From assembly GCF_914271435.1 (NCBI RefSeq), contig NZ_CAJZAI010000003.1, forward strand, positions 434,001 through 498,000: a stretch of 64,000 nucleotides of DNA. The letters are read 5' to 3'. The notes beneath the pieces are model-generated. The model made no database searches. It was not told where the DNA came from and saw only the letters and a list, made by a program, of their open reading frames with translations. The translations under genes and the position numbers were made by a program. This document shows positions 63,108 through 64,000 of this stretch, piece by piece (the first letter of the stretch is position 1; the number at the start of each line of letters is the position of its first letter). This DNA comes from Cupriavidus laharis. Its GTDB lineage: Bacteria > Pseudomonadota > Gammaproteobacteria > Burkholderiales > Burkholderiaceae.

Positions 63108-64000
63108 TCATCCCTGCAACTCGGGTGTCGCGAGCCATTCGCGTCCCTTCAGCATGCCCTGCCAGTAGAGCGGCGGCAGGATCCGCTCCTTGAGCCACCA
63201 CGCCAGCCGCGAAGGCCTCGTGCCATCGATGAACCAGCCCGGAAAGCTCGGCGCGACCTTGCCGCCGTAGGTGAACTCGGCCAGGACGATCTTGCCGCGT
63301 TCCACTGTCAGGGGGCAGGAGCCGTAACCGTCGTAGCGGGCTTCTCCCGTGGCCTCGCCGCGGGTGGCCAGCACGTTGTGCGCGACGACCGGCGCCTGCT
63401 TGCGCGCCGCGGCGGCCGTCTTGGCATTGGGCATGTTGCCGGCGTCGCCCAACCCGAAGACATTGTCGAAGCGCTTGTGGCGCAGCGTTGCCGGATCGAC
63501 CTCGACCCAGCCGGCGGCATCGGCCAGCGGGCTGACGCGGATGAAATCGGGGGCCTTCTGGGGCGGCACGGCATGAAGCATGTCGAACTCGCGCTCGACC
63601 AGTTCCGGCTCGCCGCAAGCGGCGGCCAGGCGGAACGTTGCCCGGCGCGCGGCGCCGTCCACTTTCACCAGCGTCTCGCCGAAGTTCAGGGCAATGCCAT
63701 AGCGCTCGACGTACTGCATCAGCGCCGGCACGTAGTCCGCCACGCCGAACAGCACGTTACCCGCGTTGCAGAACTCGATGTCGACGCGATCGAGCATACC
63801 GGCGCGGCGCCAGGCATCGGCCGACAGGTACATGGCCTTCTGCGGCGCGCCCGCACACTTAATCGGCATGGGCGGCTGCGTGAAAAGCGCCTTGCCGTTG
63901 CCCTTGCGGGTCAGCTCGCGCACAAGGTTCCAGGTGTACGGTGCGAGGTCGTAGCGGTAGTTGGAGGTCACGCCGTTGCGGCCCAGCGTTTCGGGGAGCC
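63108..64000 (-). CDS. Sulfide:quinone oxidoreductase-like flavoprotein, partial
   Basis: About 297 C-terminal residues of a two-dinucleotide-binding-domain flavoprotein; the frame continues past the right edge (residues LPETLGRNGVTSNYRYD before the last internal GTG). Segments typical of sulfide:quinone reductase-like proteins are KCAGAPQKAMYLSADAWRRAG, PPQKAPDFIRVSP and FGLGDAGNMPNAKTAAAAR (second FAD contact), plus YDGYGSCPLTV. Such enzymes oxidise sulfide and reduce quinone at the membrane. Stop TGA at 63108, 28 bases from the kfrA remnant. Confidence 0.85.
   Translation of the reverse strand, partial: LPETLGRNGVTSNYRYDLAPYTWNLVRELTRKGNGKALFTQPPMPIKCAGAPQKAMYLSADAWRRAGMLDRVDIEFCNAGNVLFGVADYVPALMQYVERYGIALNFGETLVKVDGAARRATFRLAAACGEPELVEREFDMLHAVPPQKAPDFIRVSPLADAAGWVEVDPATLRHKRFDNVFGLGDAGNMPNAKTAAAARKQAPVVAHNVLATRGEATGEARYDGYGSCPLTVERGKIVLAEFTYGGKVAPSFPGWFIDGTRPSRLAWWLKERILPPLYWQGMLKGREWLATPELQG

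Overview
The window looks like chromosomal or chromid DNA from a metabolically versatile betaproteobacterium of the Burkholderiaceae, most like Cupriavidus. The evidence is high GC, orphan Bug-type tricarboxylate receptors, Burkholderia-type trimeric porins, a phthalate 4,5-dioxygenase gene set and a KfrA-like protein. No rRNA, tRNA or CRISPR array was recognised. The taxonomic call is an inference from gene families only.

Layout. 0-7 kb is general-function DNA: an EAL-GGDEF protein, an atypical response regulator, cardiolipin synthase, a TetR regulator with a palindromic operator, and three small proteins. 7-11.3 kb is a scarred stretch: an AT-rich palindrome-rich segment, a 5'-truncated formate-dehydrogenase-like gene, a 5'-truncated DyP peroxidase and a frameshifted, catalytically degenerate tyrosine recombinase. 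11.3-15.1 kb holds a zinc-ribbon/adenylate cyclase/AAA/TPR protein followed by a DUF3307 membrane protein. 15.2-22 kb is a leftward phthalate operon: dioxygenase oxygenase, 4,5-dihydroxyphthalate decarboxylase, a quinolinate phosphoribosyltransferase paralog, reductase, dihydrodiol dehydrogenase and a periplasmic receptor. Together these should convert phthalate to protocatechuate. Just upstream lies a hemerythrin-marR pair that shares palindromic operators with the oxygenase promoter.

23.9-37.2 kb is a leftward catabolic cluster, framed on the right by an outward-facing porin and an aromatic-acid MFS transporter. It encodes an FAD monooxygenase, a VOC-fold protein, a fumarylacetoacetase, an alpha/beta hydrolase, a three-subunit molybdenum hydroxylase with CoxG, an enoyl-CoA hydratase homolog, a UbiD decarboxylase with its own UbiX, a LysR regulator and XdhC. 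It looks like a complete oxidative pathway for an aromatic or heteroaromatic carboxylic acid whose substrate I cannot name. It is the best candidate here for an undescribed system.

40-49 kb contains an orphan leuD, a MITE-like repeat, a chimeric pseudogene (BKACE fused to SDR), a second porin followed directly by a 1.9-kb group II intron, and a quinone reductase-BKACE-Bug operon. 49-57 kb holds an SDR remnant, a YdeN-like hydrolase, a medium-chain reductase, a TauD-type dioxygenase, an AraC regulator, a large CoA-transferase and a patatin. 57-64 kb holds a small conserved protein, a PanP-like decarboxylase, a kfrA gene overlapping an H-NS-like stub behind a palindromic promoter, a CpoB/YbgF paralog, a decayed second kfrA copy and the end of a sulfide:quinone reductase-like gene that runs off the right edge.
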